Of a stretch of 64,000 nt of DNA, positions 1 to 11,031 are shown piece by piece (positions within the stretch are counted from its first letter, which is position 1; each line of letters starts with the position of its first letter). The DNA is from Vibrio xiamenensis. Its GTDB lineage: Bacteria > Pseudomonadota > Gammaproteobacteria > Enterobacterales > Vibrionaceae. The stretch lies in contig NZ_FNDD01000007.1 in assembly GCF_900100015.1 (NCBI RefSeq), forward strand, positions 62,001 to 126,000, given 5' to 3'. The position numbers and the translations under genes are program-made. The notes beneath the pieces were generated by a model. That model ran no database searches and was not told the DNA's origin. It saw nothing but the letters and a program-made list of their open reading frames with translations.

Positions 1-32
1 CTAAACTTTGATTCACGTTCCAAATGAATCGG

Positions 33-61
33 TTGTGGCGGTTTTGCGATAAAAGTAAACT
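33..61 (+). promoter_or_regulatory. Candidate sigma-70 promoter of the retropepsin operon
   Basis: A TTGTGG box (33-38) and a TAAACT box (56-61) are separated by 17 bases, 42 bases ahead of the first gene. The match to consensus is moderate. No other promoter-like pair stands out in the short leader. Confidence 0.35.
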
Positions 62-102
62 CCTAATTCTGAAACCATCTACTTTCATCACTAAGGTTTT
101 CG

Positions 103-861
103 ATGTTTAAACAATTGACGCCAGTTCTCGTTGTCGCACTCGTATCGGGTTGCGTATCAACGGAAACTGAGCAGTATCACAAAGAGTCATTAGCAGCTAT
201 CAAGTCAGTTGAAACCAACCTTTCTCGTCAGGTTGATAGGCTGGAGCTAAAAATCAGTAATCAGTCTGAATATATCGAGAGTCTTGAATACGAAATTGAC
301 CAGCTCAATGAACAAGTTGAGCACTTTGAACGCAAAGCGCTCTATCAGTTGAAAAAAGACGACCAATCTAAGGCCAGCGACAACGCCGCTGCAACGCCTG
401 AACCTATCGCAACGATTCCTTCCAATGAAGTAGTACTCGGTGCCATTGAGCGTGTCACTATCGACGCTATTCAAAAAACGTTTGATGCTCGTGTTGATAC
501 TGGCGCCGCCACCTCATCCCTAGACGCCTCCGATGTCGAAGAATTCGAACGTAACGGCAAAACTTGGGTTCGCTTCCATCTAGCCGAAGTTGACAGCAAA
601 GCTGAAGACCAGAACTGGATTGAAGCCCCTGTGGTACGTTTTGTTCGTATTCGCCAAGCGACCAGTTCTGAAGTGCAGCGCCGCGCTGTCGTCGAGCTAT
701 GGGTTAAAGTTGGGAATATTCATGAGAAGGCACAGTTTACTTTGGCGGACCGTTCTCAAATGAGTCATCCTGTACTCTTGGGACGTGAATTCATTCGCGA
801 TATCGCCGTTGTCGATGTCAGCCGCAAGTACATTCACACCGAACAGCCAAAAAAACAATAA
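103..861 (+). CDS. Retropepsin-like (RimK-linked, Zn_protease family) lipoprotein
   Basis: The protein (252 aa) starts with a lipoprotein signal whose lipobox VSGC puts the acylated Cys at residue 17. A heptad-rich coiled coil follows (about 25-80), then a Pro/Ala linker and a C-terminal retropepsin-like domain (about 108-245). The domain carries an aspartic-protease-type motif, DTGA, with Asp132. The family (PF05618) was named an ATP-dependent zinc protease, but DTGA suggests a dimeric aspartic peptidase. It is first in a tight three-gene operon, 9 bases ahead of the next gene, so it probably acts at the envelope with the membrane and ligase partners. The start has AAGG about 7 bases upstream. 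The substrate is unknown. Confidence 0.85.
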   Translation: MFKQLTPVLVVALVSGCVSTETEQYHKESLAAIKSVETNLSRQVDRLELKISNQSEYIESLEYEIDQLNEQVEHFERKALYQLKKDDQSKASDNAAATPEPIATIPSNEVVLGAIERVTIDAIQKTFDARVDTGAATSSLDASDVEEFERNGKTWVRFHLAEVDSKAEDQNWIEAPVVRFVRIRQATSSEVQRRAVVELWVKVGNIHEKAQFTLADRSQMSHPVLLGREFIRDIAVVDVSRKYIHTEQPKKQ

Positions 862-870
862 AGGTCTAGT

Positions 871-2379
871 ATGACGTCAAAGGTTCCATTCTATATTTCG
901 GTACTCCTATTGGTGGTCGCCGGTATTGCGCTAAGCATGTTTAGACACCAAAATTATGGCGTACCGTGGACACCGGGTGAAACTCGCCAAGTTTGGGATA
1001 TTGAAGCGCGAGTCGAATTTACCGCGCAAGATAAACCCGTTAAAGCTTCACTGGCGGCGCCGCAAACTCAACGTGGCTTCACTCTTATCAACGAAACCTC
1101 TTCCTCTTCTGGCTACGGCATCGCTTATGTTAATAGCGATGTAGGTCGCCGCGCTGAATGGACGATTCGCAAAGCCAAAGGCCCACAAATCATCTATTAC
1201 AAAGCGCAATTCCTGGTTGACCCACAAGCCAAAGCCCAAATTAAGCCACCCGCCAAAGAAATCATCAAGCCGACTTTTGATGGCCCTGTGGAAGCGGCGG
1301 TTCTGGCTTTGATTGACCAAGCCAGCCAACGCTCATCTGATGACCCAACCTTTGCGCGCGAGCTGATTAAAGCGCTGAACGATGAAGACAGCCAAAACTC
1401 TGCCCTACTGCTGAACAACATGACCAAAGTTGAAGCGGTCGACAAAGTGCTGGCCTATGCGCAAATCCCGAGCAAAGTGGTTGGAGTTATCGAACTTGAA
1501 GACGGCCGCCGCCGCCAAGTTTTGCAGCTGATGAACCAAGTGTGGGATGGCGAACGTTGGCAACTGTTTAACCCAGAATCTTTGCAGCAACAGATTAATC
1601 CTAATATTTTGGTGTGGGACCAATCAAACGTCTCGCTGCTTGATCTGATTGGCGGCCAAAATAGCCAAGTTCACTTCTCGATGATTTCTCAAGAAGTGAC
1701 GCCGCGCCAAGCCACCAGCGACAAAATCGAAGCCGACGGTCTGCTGAACTTCTCAATTCATAGCTTGCCACTTGAAGAGCAAGCGATGTTTAAAACCATC
1801 ATGCTGATCCCAATCGGCGCACTGATCGTTGTGTTCCTGCGCGTGATTATCGGTCTCAAGACTTCGGGTACCTTTATGCCGGTGCTGATTGCGGTAGCGT
1901 TTGTGCAAACTCAACTAGCGACCGGTATTATCGGCTTCCTATTGATTGTCGGCACCGGCCTCATAATTCGAAGTTATCTGTCACGGCTTAACTTATTGCT
2001 GGTCGCGCGAATATCGGCGGTCATCATTACCGTTATTCTGATCATCTCGGTGTTTACTGTGGTGGCGTATAAGATTGGTTTGACTGAAGGTCTGTCAATC
2101 ACCTTCTTCCCAATGATCATCCTGTCATGGACTATCGAACGTATGTCGATTCTATGGGAAGAGGAAGGCGCGAAAGAAGTCGTACTGCAAGGCGGTGGCT
2201 CACTGCTCACGGCGGTACTGGTTTATCTCGCGATGACCAACGGCTACATTCAGCACCTGACCTTTAACTTTATTGGTCTACAACTGATTGTTCTTGCTGG
2301 CATTTTGATGCTAGGTACCTACACAGGTTACCGTCTAACTGAGCTACGCCGCTTTAAACCGCTGGCAGAGGAGGACTAA
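871..2379 (+). CDS. Inactive transglutaminase-like protein with seven membrane helices
   Basis: The 502-aa protein has an N-terminal membrane anchor (about 5-23), a large extracytoplasmic region (about 25-305) resembling a transglutaminase fold, and a C-terminal bundle of about seven hydrophobic helices (about 308-490). I see no clear Cys-His-Asp transglutaminase triad, which agrees with the family being called inactive. It lies between a retropepsin-like lipoprotein and an ATP-grasp ligase in one operon, with 2 bases to the next gene. It may present a peptide-like substrate across the membrane to its partners; that role is inference. Confidence 0.85.
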   Translation: MTSKVPFYISVLLLVVAGIALSMFRHQNYGVPWTPGETRQVWDIEARVEFTAQDKPVKASLAAPQTQRGFTLINETSSSSGYGIAYVNSDVGRRAEWTIRKAKGPQIIYYKAQFLVDPQAKAQIKPPAKEIIKPTFDGPVEAAVLALIDQASQRSSDDPTFARELIKALNDEDSQNSALLLNNMTKVEAVDKVLAYAQIPSKVVGVIELEDGRRRQVLQLMNQVWDGERWQLFNPESLQQQINPNILVWDQSNVSLLDLIGGQNSQVHFSMISQEVTPRQATSDKIEADGLLNFSIHSLPLEEQAMFKTIMLIPIGALIVVFLRVIIGLKTSGTFMPVLIAVAFVQTQLATGIIGFLLIVGTGLIIRSYLSRLNLLLVARISAVIITVILIISVFTVVAYKIGLTEGLSITFFPMIILSWTIERMSILWEEEGAKEVVLQGGGSLLTAVLVYLAMTNGYIQHLTFNFIGLQLIVLAGILMLGTYTGYRLTELRRFKPLAEED

Positions 2380-2381
2380 AC

Positions 2382-3356
2382 ATGTTCTCGCTGTCAGAAT
2401 ACACATCGCCTCGTAAACTGCACCGTAAAGGCATTATGGGGATGAACAAGCGTAATCACAGCTATATTGGCCGTTATAACGATCGTTCAAAATACCCATT
2501 GGTGGATGACAAGCTCAAAACCAAAATCATCGCCCAACAAGCCGGTTGTACGGTACCAAAACTGATTGGCGTTATTGCCAATCAGGCTGAAGTAAAAAAA
2601 ATCCATCAGATGGTCAAAGGCTGGCCGGGGTTTGTGATTAAACCCGCGCGCGGCAGTGGTGGTAAAGGTATTTTGGTTATCACCTCGCACAAAGACGGCA
2701 CTTATACCAAGCCGTCTGGTGCAACGATCAACGAACAAGATGTCGAACGCCACATCAGTAATGCGCTGGCTGGCTTGTTCTCACTCGGCGGCAAAAACGA
2801 TGTTGCTGTGGTTGAAAACCTGATTAAGTTCGATGACTGCTTTGATGGATTCAGCTACGAAGGTGTGCCGGATGTGCGCATTATCGTATTCAAAGGTTAT
2901 CCAGTGATGGCGATGATGCGCTGCTCAACCGCCGCCTCTGATGGCAAAGCCAACTTGCACCAAGGTGCGGTGGGTGTCGGTTTAGACATCGCCACAGGTA
3001 AAGCAGTACGCGCCGTACAATTTGACCACCCAGTCACCCATCACCCTGACACCGGTAAAGCGCTGTCGACATTGCAAGTGCCGCACTGGGAGCGTTTGTT
3101 AGTGTTGGCATCTAGCGCCTGGGAAATGACCGGGCTTGGCTATATGGGTACCGACATGGTGCTCGACAAAGAAGAAGGCCCGATGGTGCTGGAATTGAAT
3201 GCTCGCCCTGGGCTCGCGATTCAGATTGCCAACGGCGCTGGCTTACTGCCACGTTTGCATCATATCGAAAGCATGGGCACCCCGGTTGACTACCCTAAAC
3301 CGGAAGAGCGTGTTGCCTACGCCGCGAAGCAGTTTGGTGCTAAGGCGCAGTTCTAA
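2382..3356 (+). CDS. ATP-grasp alpha-L-glutamate ligase-like protein (RimK-related)
   Basis: This 324-aa cytoplasmic protein shows ATP-grasp features: the nucleotide-binding stretch KPARGSGGKGI (about 87-97) and the metal-binding C-terminal motif LELNARPGL (about 275-283). Relatives such as RimK join glutamate to a protein or peptide through an acyl-phosphate. It is the last gene of the retropepsin operon and is followed by a strong terminator. The pairing of a ligase with a peptidase suggests a build-and-cut cycle on an amino-acid tag, but neither the acceptor nor the amino acid can be read from sequence. Confidence 0.85.
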   Translation: MFSLSEYTSPRKLHRKGIMGMNKRNHSYIGRYNDRSKYPLVDDKLKTKIIAQQAGCTVPKLIGVIANQAEVKKIHQMVKGWPGFVIKPARGSGGKGILVITSHKDGTYTKPSGATINEQDVERHISNALAGLFSLGGKNDVAVVENLIKFDDCFDGFSYEGVPDVRIIVFKGYPVMAMMRCSTAASDGKANLHQGAVGVGLDIATGKAVRAVQFDHPVTHHPDTGKALSTLQVPHWERLLVLASSAWEMTGLGYMGTDMVLDKEEGPMVLELNARPGLAIQIANGAGLLPRLHHIESMGTPVDYPKPEERVAYAAKQFGAKAQF

Positions 3357-3387
3357 ACGGTTCTGAACCCACACTGCTACCAACGCT

Positions 3388-3415
3388 AAAAGCCGCAACT
3401 GTTTGCGGCTTTTTT
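3388..3415 (+). terminator. Rho-independent terminator of the retropepsin operon
   Basis: AGCCGCAA and TTGCGGCT form an 8-bp stem around a short loop, preceded by A residues and followed by six T. It sits about 32 bases after the ligase stop codon. Confidence 0.85.
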
Positions 3416-3501
3416 ATGCCCCCTACCCTGCAACAAACAGCTTCGACGGTTCGGTTTCAAATGATCTTATTCGCGAATGGATACGGATAAATTGCCGTCA
3501 T

Positions 3502-3531
3502 AAAAAAACGCCCTCGATTGAGGGCGTTTTC
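3502..3531 (-). terminator. Terminator of the muk operon (bidirectional)
   Basis: ACGCCCTC and GAGGGCGT pair around a 4-base loop. Seven A on one side and T on the other make it usable on both strands. It lies about 80 bases beyond the mukB stop, on the far side of a tandem repeat. Confidence 0.8.
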
Positions 3532-3534
3532 TTA

Positions 3535-3611
3535 GTTACCACGCAGGTATATGGTTACTAAGCAGGTATATTGTTACTAAGCAGATAATATTGGTACCAA
3601 GCTGGTAATTA
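3535..3611. repeat. Four-copy degenerate tandem repeat at the mukB 3' end
   Basis: Four consecutive units of 19-21 bases each begin GTTAC or GTACC and contain AGCAGGTATAT or a close variant: 3535-3553, 3554-3572, 3573-3593 and 3594-3612. The last unit runs over the mukB stop codon. The first two units differ at only a few positions and the other two have diverged. It looks like local tandem duplication; a binding role is possible but unsupported. Confidence 0.75.
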
Positions 3612-6600
3612 CGCCTGCTCTTCCATTACTGATTCCAGCGTTTGTGGCTTGGGCTTCTTACCAAAGCCTTTTAAGCCAACCACATGCACGTGCTCGTGGT
3701 CTTTAAACACTTTACGCACCAGTTTGTACGTGGTGCCTTTCTCTGGGCTGATGTTCTCTGGCGCCGCAATCAACAGCTGCATGTCTAGGCGGTCACACAA
3801 CTCAAACAGAGTTGAAATTGATTTCGCATCCAAACGCGCCGCTTCATCAAGGAACAACAAACGACACGGCACAATATCTTTGCTGCGCAGACGACGGGAT
3901 TCTTCTTCCCAGCTCTGTACCACCATCAGCAAAATAGACTGGCCTGTACCGATTGCTTCACCGGTAGATAGTGCGCCGGATTCTGCCTGTAACCAACCGT
4001 CCGAGCCACGGTTCACTTCAACACTCAGCTCAAGGTAGTTACGGTAATCAAGCAACTCTTCACCGAGAACCTGCGGCGAACGCTGCCCCATATCGATATG
4101 TGGATTGACACGTTGGTACAGTTTCGCCATCGCTTCCGAGAAGGTGTAACGAGTGCTTTCAAACAAGTCTTTGTGCTGATCTTGTTGCTCTGCCAAACCA
4201 TTGAGCAGCGTTTCATGACTCTCACGGACTTTGACGTTAAGGCGCACACCATTCACTTGACCAAAGGCGATATTCGACAAGCCTTGGTTAAGCATACGAA
4301 TACGGTTTTGTTCACGTTGAATGGTTTTCTTGATGATGCTCGCAACGGAGTCTGAACTGATCGCCAAGCGGTTTTCACGTTGCGTCAACTCTTCGGTCAA
4401 ACGCGCCAGTTCCACTTCCATTTGCTCGATCGCTTCGACAGGATCGTCAGTGCGGATGATATCTTGACGAATTCGCTCACGCAGATGCTGATACACCGCA
4501 ACATAGAACAATACTTTACGCTCAGGATGCGTATTGTCTTCTGAAAGGCGCAGCGCATCACGCAAGTCGTCGTTATCCGCCACTGCCAAACGCAGCGCGC
4601 CCAGTGATTTATCTGACATGGAACGCAGCTCAGCGGCAGACATATACGCCAATTCGCGTTTATGCAGGCGACGCTCAACATCGTTTTCACGCGCTAAACG
4701 TAGTACTGAACACCAGCCGGCTTTGGCGGCGACAACAAAGGTGCGCAACTCGACATAGTCTTTTTGCACTTTCTTAACCCGCTTAGCCAGCGACTTCATT
4801 TCCAGCTCAGTCGAGGTAATGGTGCGCTCATATTCGCTCTTACGTGAACGTGAAGTATGCAAACGCTCGTGCAATTCATCACGGCGGCGCATTGCGCGCT
4901 CTTGCGCCCCTTCATCGGCATTGACGCCAAACTCTTGCAGCTCTTGCTTGAACTCTTGCACCGTTTCCAGTTTGGCTTGATGCGAACTTTTCAGAGATGC
5001 CAGTACCTGATTGTACTGATTCAGCTGTGCTTGATGCTGTTTCATCTGCTCGCGCGCGGTGCTGCGAGCCCCCTCAGCTTCAACCAATTTGAGTTTAAGC
5101 TGCTCGCTCAATTCGCTGCTTTGATTAAGCAAATCAACCGAATCTGAGTAGCTAAAGTAATGGCGCCGCTCAACCAAATCCGACAACGCAAAAATTTGTG
5201 TTTTCAGCGTTTGCAGCTGCTGATCAGCGGCAAGGTATTCGGCTTCAAGGGCATCGAACTGCTCTGGGTCTGCATCCAGCGCACTGGCCACCAACTCAAG
5301 TTGCTCAAGCGCTTTACTGTGTTGAGTTAAGAACCCTTTAACCTCGGATAGCTGGTTGAGTTTCTCTTCCAGTTCGGCAAAACGCTCACCAAGCGTGTCG
5401 TCTTCGATAAGCGTCATGTGCGGCGCAAGTTTGTCAAGCGACGCAAGGGCTTGTTTGCTGACGGCCAGTTGGCTGCGCATTTGCTGTTCTTGATTGTCAA
5501 CATCAGCGAGGATGCGCGCAGCTTGATTGCGTTTATCACGCACCACTTGCAGAGCTTGCTCTGGGTCGTCGTCAAACGCGACTTGAATGTGCTTGGCGAC
5601 AAACTGGTTAAACGCTTGATACAAACGCTGCAGTTTTTGCGAATCAAACGCCGCTTTGGCGTGATCTTCGACGACTTGCTCTAACTCGTCACGCAACAAA
5701 TCCAAGCGCTGCTCACGAGCGGCGCGGCCAAACAGTGGAATTTCTGGAAAACGCGAATAACGCAGTTGGCGTTCATTGAGGCGCACACATACCGCACCTT
5801 CAAGTTCCTCTGCTTGCACTGAGCTGTCATCAAAGGCATCGACATCACCTTCAATGATGTACAAATCTTCTGGACAATCGTCAAGGTCGACCAATTTCTC
5901 TTCGATATCAGACAGATCAGAGACCACAATTGCATGACGCGCAGGACCGTACATGGCGCTAAAATATGGCGCATCTTCAAGGGTGATATCGTCGTAAATT
6001 TCAGACAACAAAACGCCGCCAAGGCTATCGGCCAACCCTTTCAAACGCGGATCGTTTGAGCCGCCAGGCGAGGCAAGACGTTCAATTTCCTGCTCGAGTT
6101 GCTGGCGACGACTGGCAAGCTGGTCTTTTTGCTGCGCAAGCTGGCGCTCGTTTTCCAGCACCACTTGCATGTGCGCCATCACCGATTGGCTATTTTCAAA
6201 CGCTTGCTGACTTTGCTGGTTGAGCGTCTCTAGCGCGTCGTTTGCCGCAATCCATGCCGGAGCAATCGATTCTAAACGCTTAATTTCATTTGTGTAATCT
6301 TGCTCCAAACGGCGCTGCTCACTGCGCTGTTCGCGCAGCGTTTCAACCTGCTGCTCAATCGATTCAAGCTGCATAGAATGGCGTTCGCGTTCTTGCTCAA
6401 CCGCCAATTCATCATCCAGCGCGATTTGGTGCTTAGATTGATATTCGCTAAGCAGAGCTTTGACTTGCGTTTGCTGCTGGACTTGACGTTCAAGTTCACG
6501 ATGCTGAGCGCGCCACTGTGATTCATTTTGTGCTAACTGCTTGCCATCACGCGCACGTTTTAAAGTTTGCTGCGCCACATTTGCGGCATTGGAACGTTCG

Positions 6601-8066
6601 ACGTCACCAGCAATATCACGCACTAAAGCTAACGCAGTTTCAAACTGCTGCGCCGCTGCAGACGACATATCCAGCTTGTGTTTCAGGGCCAACAGCGCTG
6701 ACGTACTGGTCGGCTCTTGTTGCTTCAGTTCACTCACCAACGCCATCGCACTCTCTGCAGTAAGAGTGGTATCGCCAAGCAATTGCTGCGCTTTCTCTAG
6801 CGCTTGCACCGCTTGTTGATATTGCAAAGCGCGCGTTTGCTGGACATCCAACGCTTGTTGATAATCAGCAAGCTGGCTCTTTAAGCTATCAACTTCATCT
6901 TCCGCGACTGTGGTTTGCTCTTCTGCGACCATGGCGCGCTCTTGCGCTTCCTCAACCACCATCGCTTGCTCTTCCAAGCGCTCGCTAAGCTCTTCTAAAT
7001 CTTCTTGATAGCGTTCAATTTTTTCTTGCTGACGCAGGGCGTTTTGCACTAATTGCAAATGGTCCGAAGCCGCTTGATAGTCTTGCTCTAAGCCCGATTC
7101 TTGCTCAATCAGCATTTCAAGCTGCTCTTGAGCGCGATTCAGCAGTTGATTGTTTGCGATCAGTTGCTCGCGCGACTGGAACAATTCCGTGCGCAGAGAA
7201 AGCGTTTGTTCAAGCTTATTACGGCGATCGTTGGCGTGACGCATGTAGTCCGCCGCCACATAGTTGGTCGACTCGGCAATCAAATGTTTAAACAGATCGC
7301 GGTCCGCTTGCGTGGTTTTGATCGCTTCCAAAGTCATGCGGTTTTCGCGCAGCGCCGATTCCATATCTTGGAAGGCTTTTTTCACTCCGCCATTTTGTGG
7401 CAACAAGTAATCGCGCAGTGAACGGGTAATCGCACTGGAAATGCCGCCGTACAGCGACGCTTCAATCAGACGGTAGAATTTCGAGCGATCGCTACTGTTG
7501 CGCAATTTACGCGGAATCACACCAAACTCAAACATGTGTGAATGGTAATCCACCACAGAGTTGAAGGACTTAAAGCTCACACCTTGATAGCTAAGCGCGG
7601 CGTCTTTGACTTCATTGAGTTGGCGTACGCGCGCCTGAGTGTCCGATACCGTTTCGATCAACACTTGAGTCGGTTTGATACGACTTGGTAGACCTTGAAT
7701 CACAAACGGCTTGATATCGACTTTTTTATCACGCCCCGCCACTTGCTGGAGCTTAACGCCAAACAGCAAACGTTGATGGCGTGAGTTCACCACATCTAGC
7801 GCGGCATAGCAGACACCCGGTTGCAATTTACCGTACAAACCTTTATCGCGTGATGCTTGGCTACTGCCTGCTTCCGTGGTGTTACGAAAGTGCAGTAAGC
7901 TTTGATCCGGAATCAAAGTGGTAATGAACGACGCCATGGTGGTCGATTTACCGGCACCGTTACCGCCAGACAAAGTGGTCACAAGATCATCGATATCAAA
8001 CGTGCGTGCGAAGAAGCCGTTCCAGTTGACCATGGTCAACGAGTGATATTTACCTCTATCGATCAT
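3609..8066 (-). CDS. mukB: Chromosome partition protein MukB (condensin ATPase)
   Basis: MukB is the SMC-like ATPase of the MukBEF condensin that compacts and segregates the nucleoid. The protein (1485 aa, near the usual 1480-1490) has the Walker A motif GGNGAGKS (34-41) in the N-terminal head and two long coiled-coil arms flanking a hinge near the middle. The C-terminal head carries the signature [12 protein letters not shown] (1366-1377) and Walker B LLFLDEA (1403-1409). Its ATG overlaps the mukE stop by 4 bases, so translation is probably coupled. It is the last gene of cmoM-mukF-mukE-mukB. Confidence 0.98.
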   Translation of the reverse strand: MIDRGKYHSLTMVNWNGFFARTFDIDDLVTTLSGGNGAGKSTTMASFITTLIPDQSLLHFRNTTEAGSSQASRDKGLYGKLQPGVCYAALDVVNSRHQRLLFGVKLQQVAGRDKKVDIKPFVIQGLPSRIKPTQVLIETVSDTQARVRQLNEVKDAALSYQGVSFKSFNSVVDYHSHMFEFGVIPRKLRNSSDRSKFYRLIEASLYGGISSAITRSLRDYLLPQNGGVKKAFQDMESALRENRMTLEAIKTTQADRDLFKHLIAESTNYVAADYMRHANDRRNKLEQTLSLRTELFQSREQLIANNQLLNRAQEQLEMLIEQESGLEQDYQAASDHLQLVQNALRQQEKIERYQEDLEELSERLEEQAMVVEEAQERAMVAEEQTTVAEDEVDSLKSQLADYQQALDVQQTRALQYQQAVQALEKAQQLLGDTTLTAESAMALVSELKQQEPTSTSALLALKHKLDMSSAAAQQFETALALVRDIAGDVERSNAANVAQQTLKRARDGKQLAQNESQWRAQHRELERQVQQQTQVKALLSEYQSKHQIALDDELAVEQERERHSMQLESIEQQVETLREQRSEQRRLEQDYTNEIKRLESIAPAWIAANDALETLNQQSQQAFENSQSVMAHMQVVLENERQLAQQKDQLASRRQQLEQEIERLASPGGSNDPRLKGLADSLGGVLLSEIYDDITLEDAPYFSAMYGPARHAIVVSDLSDIEEKLVDLDDCPEDLYIIEGDVDAFDDSSVQAEELEGAVCVRLNERQLRYSRFPEIPLFGRAAREQRLDLLRDELEQVVEDHAKAAFDSQKLQRLYQAFNQFVAKHIQVAFDDDPEQALQVVRDKRNQAARILADVDNQEQQMRSQLAVSKQALASLDKLAPHMTLIEDDTLGERFAELEEKLNQLSEVKGFLTQHSKALEQLELVASALDADPEQFDALEAEYLAADQQLQTLKTQIFALSDLVERRHYFSYSDSVDLLNQSSELSEQLKLKLVEAEGARSTAREQMKQHQAQLNQYNQVLASLKSSHQAKLETVQEFKQELQEFGVNADEGAQERAMRRRDELHERLHTSRSRKSEYERTITSTELEMKSLAKRVKKVQKDYVELRTFVVAAKAGWCSVLRLARENDVERRLHKRELAYMSAAELRSMSDKSLGALRLAVADNDDLRDALRLSEDNTHPERKVLFYVAVYQHLRERIRQDIIRTDDPVEAIEQMEVELARLTEELTQRENRLAISSDSVASIIKKTIQREQNRIRMLNQGLSNIAFGQVNGVRLNVKVRESHETLLNGLAEQQDQHKDLFESTRYTFSEAMAKLYQRVNPHIDMGQRSPQVLGEELLDYRNYLELSVEVNRGSDGWLQAESGALSTGEAIGTGQSILLMVVQSWEEESRRLRSKDIVPCRLLFLDEAARLDAKSISTLFELCDRLDMQLLIAAPENISPEKGTTYKLVRKVFKDHEHVHVVGLKGFGKKPKPQTLESVMEEQA

Positions 8067-8806
8067 GCGTCATCTTCCTCTTGGTATTGCTCGTCTTGAT
8101 CATCTTGTTCTTCGTTCTCGTCTTCTTGCTCTCGCTCGGCAAGTAAGTTGCCTTGGCTTGGTTCTACATCGTGTACCACCGCCTCACCATCGCGAATCAA
8201 ACGCAGCTGCGCTTCACGCAGGTCGTCGCCAAGACGCACATCGGCGCCAAAACGGAACACGGACTCGCTAATGCAGAATTTACCGGTTTCACCAATGTTG
8301 ATCACCATGCCTAAACGGCGCAGACGACGCAGCGACGTGCGCACTTTCTCAAACAGTTTTTCTTTGTCTAAGTCTGAACCTGCCGCACGGTTAGTCACCA
8401 AACGCATCAGTTTTTGCTCATCGGCAAGCGCAAGCAGCTCTTCATACAACTCTTGGTTGGTAAAAATACCTTCATGAGCCAAACGTTCTGGGCTCAAATA
8501 TAAAAAGCACAGCACTTTGCCAACCAGCATATCGAGCTCAGAGAGCACGCTGCGGTTAATCAAAGAAGTTGAACGCGGTCTTAAATAGAAAAAGCCTTCC
8601 GCAGCCTTCACCAATTCGGTGTTATAACGTTGATAAAACGCCGCTAATTCTGGCTCAAAGTCAGAAAGCAGTGCGTGGTTATCCAAATCCTCACTGGAAA
8701 TATGACGCCCTGCACGCAACTGGCTATCCAGCGCCGGAAACAGTGGGTTAGAAATCGCTTTTGCCAGTTTTTCTGGCATATATTCATTAATATCTGTCGA
8801 TGACAT
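8063..8806 (-). CDS. mukE: Chromosome partition protein MukE
   Basis: MukE dimers bind the MukF kleisin and regulate the MukB ATPase. The protein (247 aa) is two winged-helix domains followed by an acidic Glu/Asp/Gln-rich tail from about residue 220, typical of the family. The ATG at 8806 was chosen because the protein then begins [15 protein letters not shown] like other MukE proteins and AAAGG lies about 8 bases upstream. A GTG 18 bases earlier is in frame but has no better ribosome site. The start overlaps the mukF 3' end by 20 bases. Confidence 0.95.
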   Translation of the reverse strand: MSSTDINEYMPEKLAKAISNPLFPALDSQLRAGRHISSEDLDNHALLSDFEPELAAFYQRYNTELVKAAEGFFYLRPRSTSLINRSVLSELDMLVGKVLCFLYLSPERLAHEGIFTNQELYEELLALADEQKLMRLVTNRAAGSDLDKEKLFEKVRTSLRRLRRLGMVINIGETGKFCISESVFRFGADVRLGDDLREAQLRLIRDGEAVVHDVEPSQGNLLAEREQEDENEEQDDQDEQYQEEDDA

Positions 8807-10124
8807 TTGCTTGTACCTTTGCACCGAAATCGTTAATCGCTTGCCAATCTGGCTGAATCGCTTGGTAATCAGATTCTGAGTAACCTAGACGCACGGCTTG
8901 GTCGACAACAATTCGGGCGAGATCAAAGTGATGAGTGTATGGGTGCTCAGCGAGGTAATCGCGTAGTACGATACCAAGGTCAATCGGCGTATTTTGGGTT
9001 TTATGCACCGCAAGCATCTCGCCGATTCGCTCAGCCAACTCATCATTGACTTGTTGAAATTCTTCATATTCGACCTCGGAGGGCACGGCTCCCGTGACTT
9101 CGTCGTTACGAAGCACTAGAGCTTCATCTCTAAGATCGCGTAATCGCTCGGCGTCGGCATAGGTCAACAACCAAGGCGATTCAAAATAGTCTTTTACCGA
9201 TTGACGCAGACGCGTGCTAAACGCACGGTTCTTATCCATATCAATCGCGGTACGAATAAACTTATGGACGTGACGGTCGTAGCCAATCCACAAATCAATC
9301 GCTTGCTGACCCCAACTGGTGATGCGGTCAAGCTTCATTTGCAGACCAAACAGCGTTTGGTCAATCAAGTCCAATTCCGGGTCTCCATGGACCAATTCCT
9401 GGATATCGAGGATTTGAGTCTGCAGCTCATCGCCAGCGGCTTGCAAAGTATCTTGTAACTCACGCAAAGTAGAAGACGTCTCAGACAACAGTTGCTCACA
9501 GTTGTTAATCGCTTCTCGCCAGTCTTTATTTAACAGCTCAGCAATCTGATCTTTGACAATCTGTTGCTGCTCATCCATGACGCGCTGGTTCAAGTCAATT
9601 TGATCGAAGATCTCACCCACTGAATACTTAAGCACGCCGTAGACATTCTTGCGCCAATGCCCCGGAGTTCCCCCTTCTTGCGCTGCTTCCACCGCACGAC
9701 CCATTTCACCCGCCACCATCGACAGTTGAATCGACAATTTGAGCTTAGAGAATTCGCGATGACGCACGTAGTAGTCGGTAATTCCGACCGCAAGAGGCGA
9801 AAGACGGTAGATACTCGCACCATCGTTAAGCTCGCTGGTAAAGCGGCTCATCAGACGCTGTTTGACCAGATCATTGATGGCATTGTTGGCGCGAAAAGCG
9901 GAAGGTTCACCGGTGTCTTCAAAGAATTTTGTGACAATGACAAAGGCGTCATGTAACTCACCCTCGCCTAACTCTTCATCAAAACGCTCGTTGTTCAATA
10001 CAGCAACGGCGATCAAAAATGCTAGCCGTTCGTTGGTAAGATTTAATGAGAAATCGTGCTGTTTAACCCAACCAACCAATTCATCAATTGGCTGCTTGTC
10101 AGCATTCTGAGTCATCTCACTCAT
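8787..10124 (-). CDS. mukF: Chromosome partition protein MukF (kleisin)
   Basis: MukF is the kleisin that bridges the MukB heads and recruits MukE. The protein (445 aa; usual about 440) has an N-terminal winged-helix dimerisation domain, a helical middle (about 120-330, including runs such as [16 protein letters not shown]) and a C-terminal domain for the MukB head. Its ATG overlaps the cmoM stop by one base, which indicates coupled translation. Order and overlaps match the conserved gammaproteobacterial operon. Confidence 0.97.
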   Translation of the reverse strand: MSEMTQNADKQPIDELVGWVKQHDFSLNLTNERLAFLIAVAVLNNERFDEELGEGELHDAFVIVTKFFEDTGEPSAFRANNAINDLVKQRLMSRFTSELNDGASIYRLSPLAVGITDYYVRHREFSKLKLSIQLSMVAGEMGRAVEAAQEGGTPGHWRKNVYGVLKYSVGEIFDQIDLNQRVMDEQQQIVKDQIAELLNKDWREAINNCEQLLSETSSTLRELQDTLQAAGDELQTQILDIQELVHGDPELDLIDQTLFGLQMKLDRITSWGQQAIDLWIGYDRHVHKFIRTAIDMDKNRAFSTRLRQSVKDYFESPWLLTYADAERLRDLRDEALVLRNDEVTGAVPSEVEYEEFQQVNDELAERIGEMLAVHKTQNTPIDLGIVLRDYLAEHPYTHHFDLARIVVDQAVRLGYSESDYQAIQPDWQAINDFGAKVQANVIDRY

Positions 10125-10918
10125 TATTGTTCCTGTTTATCTTTTTTCTTTGCCCATACGTGTATGTATCGGCCTAATGAGAGGTACGGCTCTTGTCGGC
10201 AATATTTTTTCTCTAATGCCAACACGTCTTCAAATTGGTACTCCCCCATATTTTTGACGTTACCTATGTAGTCATTAAAACAACGAATGCCCGACTTTCC
10301 ACAGATTTCAAATCCGGCGTCCGTCATCCATTGGTAGACCTCTTCGGGATATAAACCTTGCTGAGGTTGCAATTTAAAGCGTTTGCGATGGGGCATGCCT
10401 TCTAGCACGTGCGGAAGGTTGCCACAAACGACGTTTTTATAAATTAAGCCATGCTGATTGTAAAACATGATCGACGCCATTCCGCCTGGTTTGACCTGCT
10501 TTAAGACCGTTTCCAAAGCTTGCTTTGGCTCAGCCAACCACTCCATCACCGCGTGAAACATCACAAGATCTACCTTTTCATTAAGGTGAGACTCAATCGA
10601 TTGTACGGGTGAATGGATAAAGCGGTACTGCTTTAGCAAAGCGTGCTTTTCAATTTCCTGCTTCGCCAGTTCCAGCATTTGCGACGATAGATCACATAAG
10701 GAAATATGATGTCCGAGCCGCGCAAGCTTTTGCGACATTTGTGCGAGGCCGCCACCAGCATCGAGGATGTGCAATGGTTTTTCCCCGTCGCTAATCTCTG
10801 CTAGAATCTGGGTAAGGTCTTGCCAAACAATTACTTGGCGGATATCCCCTTTGTCAGAGCCATATATATTTTTTGCAAATTTGTGGGCAATGTCGTCGAA
10901 ATTGCGGTCTTCTATCAC
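10124..10918 (-). CDS. cmoM: tRNA 5-carboxymethoxyuridine methyltransferase CmoM (SmtA)
   Basis: CmoM methylates the carboxyl group of 5-carboxymethoxyuridine at the tRNA wobble position using S-adenosylmethionine. The protein (264 aa) begins [19 protein letters not shown], close to the family start, and has the SAM-binding glycine motif LDAGGGLAQ (about 53-61) of a class I methyltransferase. The start codon is GTG at 10918, with no strong ribosome site. It is the first gene of the muk operon, an arrangement conserved in Enterobacteria and Vibrio. Confidence 0.93.
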   Translation of the reverse strand: MIEDRNFDDIAHKFAKNIYGSDKGDIRQVIVWQDLTQILAEISDGEKPLHILDAGGGLAQMSQKLARLGHHISLCDLSSQMLELAKQEIEKHALLKQYRFIHSPVQSIESHLNEKVDLVMFHAVMEWLAEPKQALETVLKQVKPGGMASIMFYNQHGLIYKNVVCGNLPHVLEGMPHRKRFKLQPQQGLYPEEVYQWMTDAGFEICGKSGIRCFNDYIGNVKNMGEYQFEDVLALEKKYCRQEPYLSLGRYIHVWAKKKDKQEQ

Positions 10919-11031
10919 AGGGCTTGAGTTATCATGAATTCATGTGTCGCTATTCTGTCACAAGATCGGCAGGAATAAAGGGGCATTGTCTTTTTTTATA
11001 ATCAACTGATGTTTTTTCGGGCTATTTAAGT

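Noticed and set aside
3649..4038. Long antisense open frames across mukB
   Set aside because: They are shadows of a high-GC third-position coding strand, with no ribosome sites or conserved domains.
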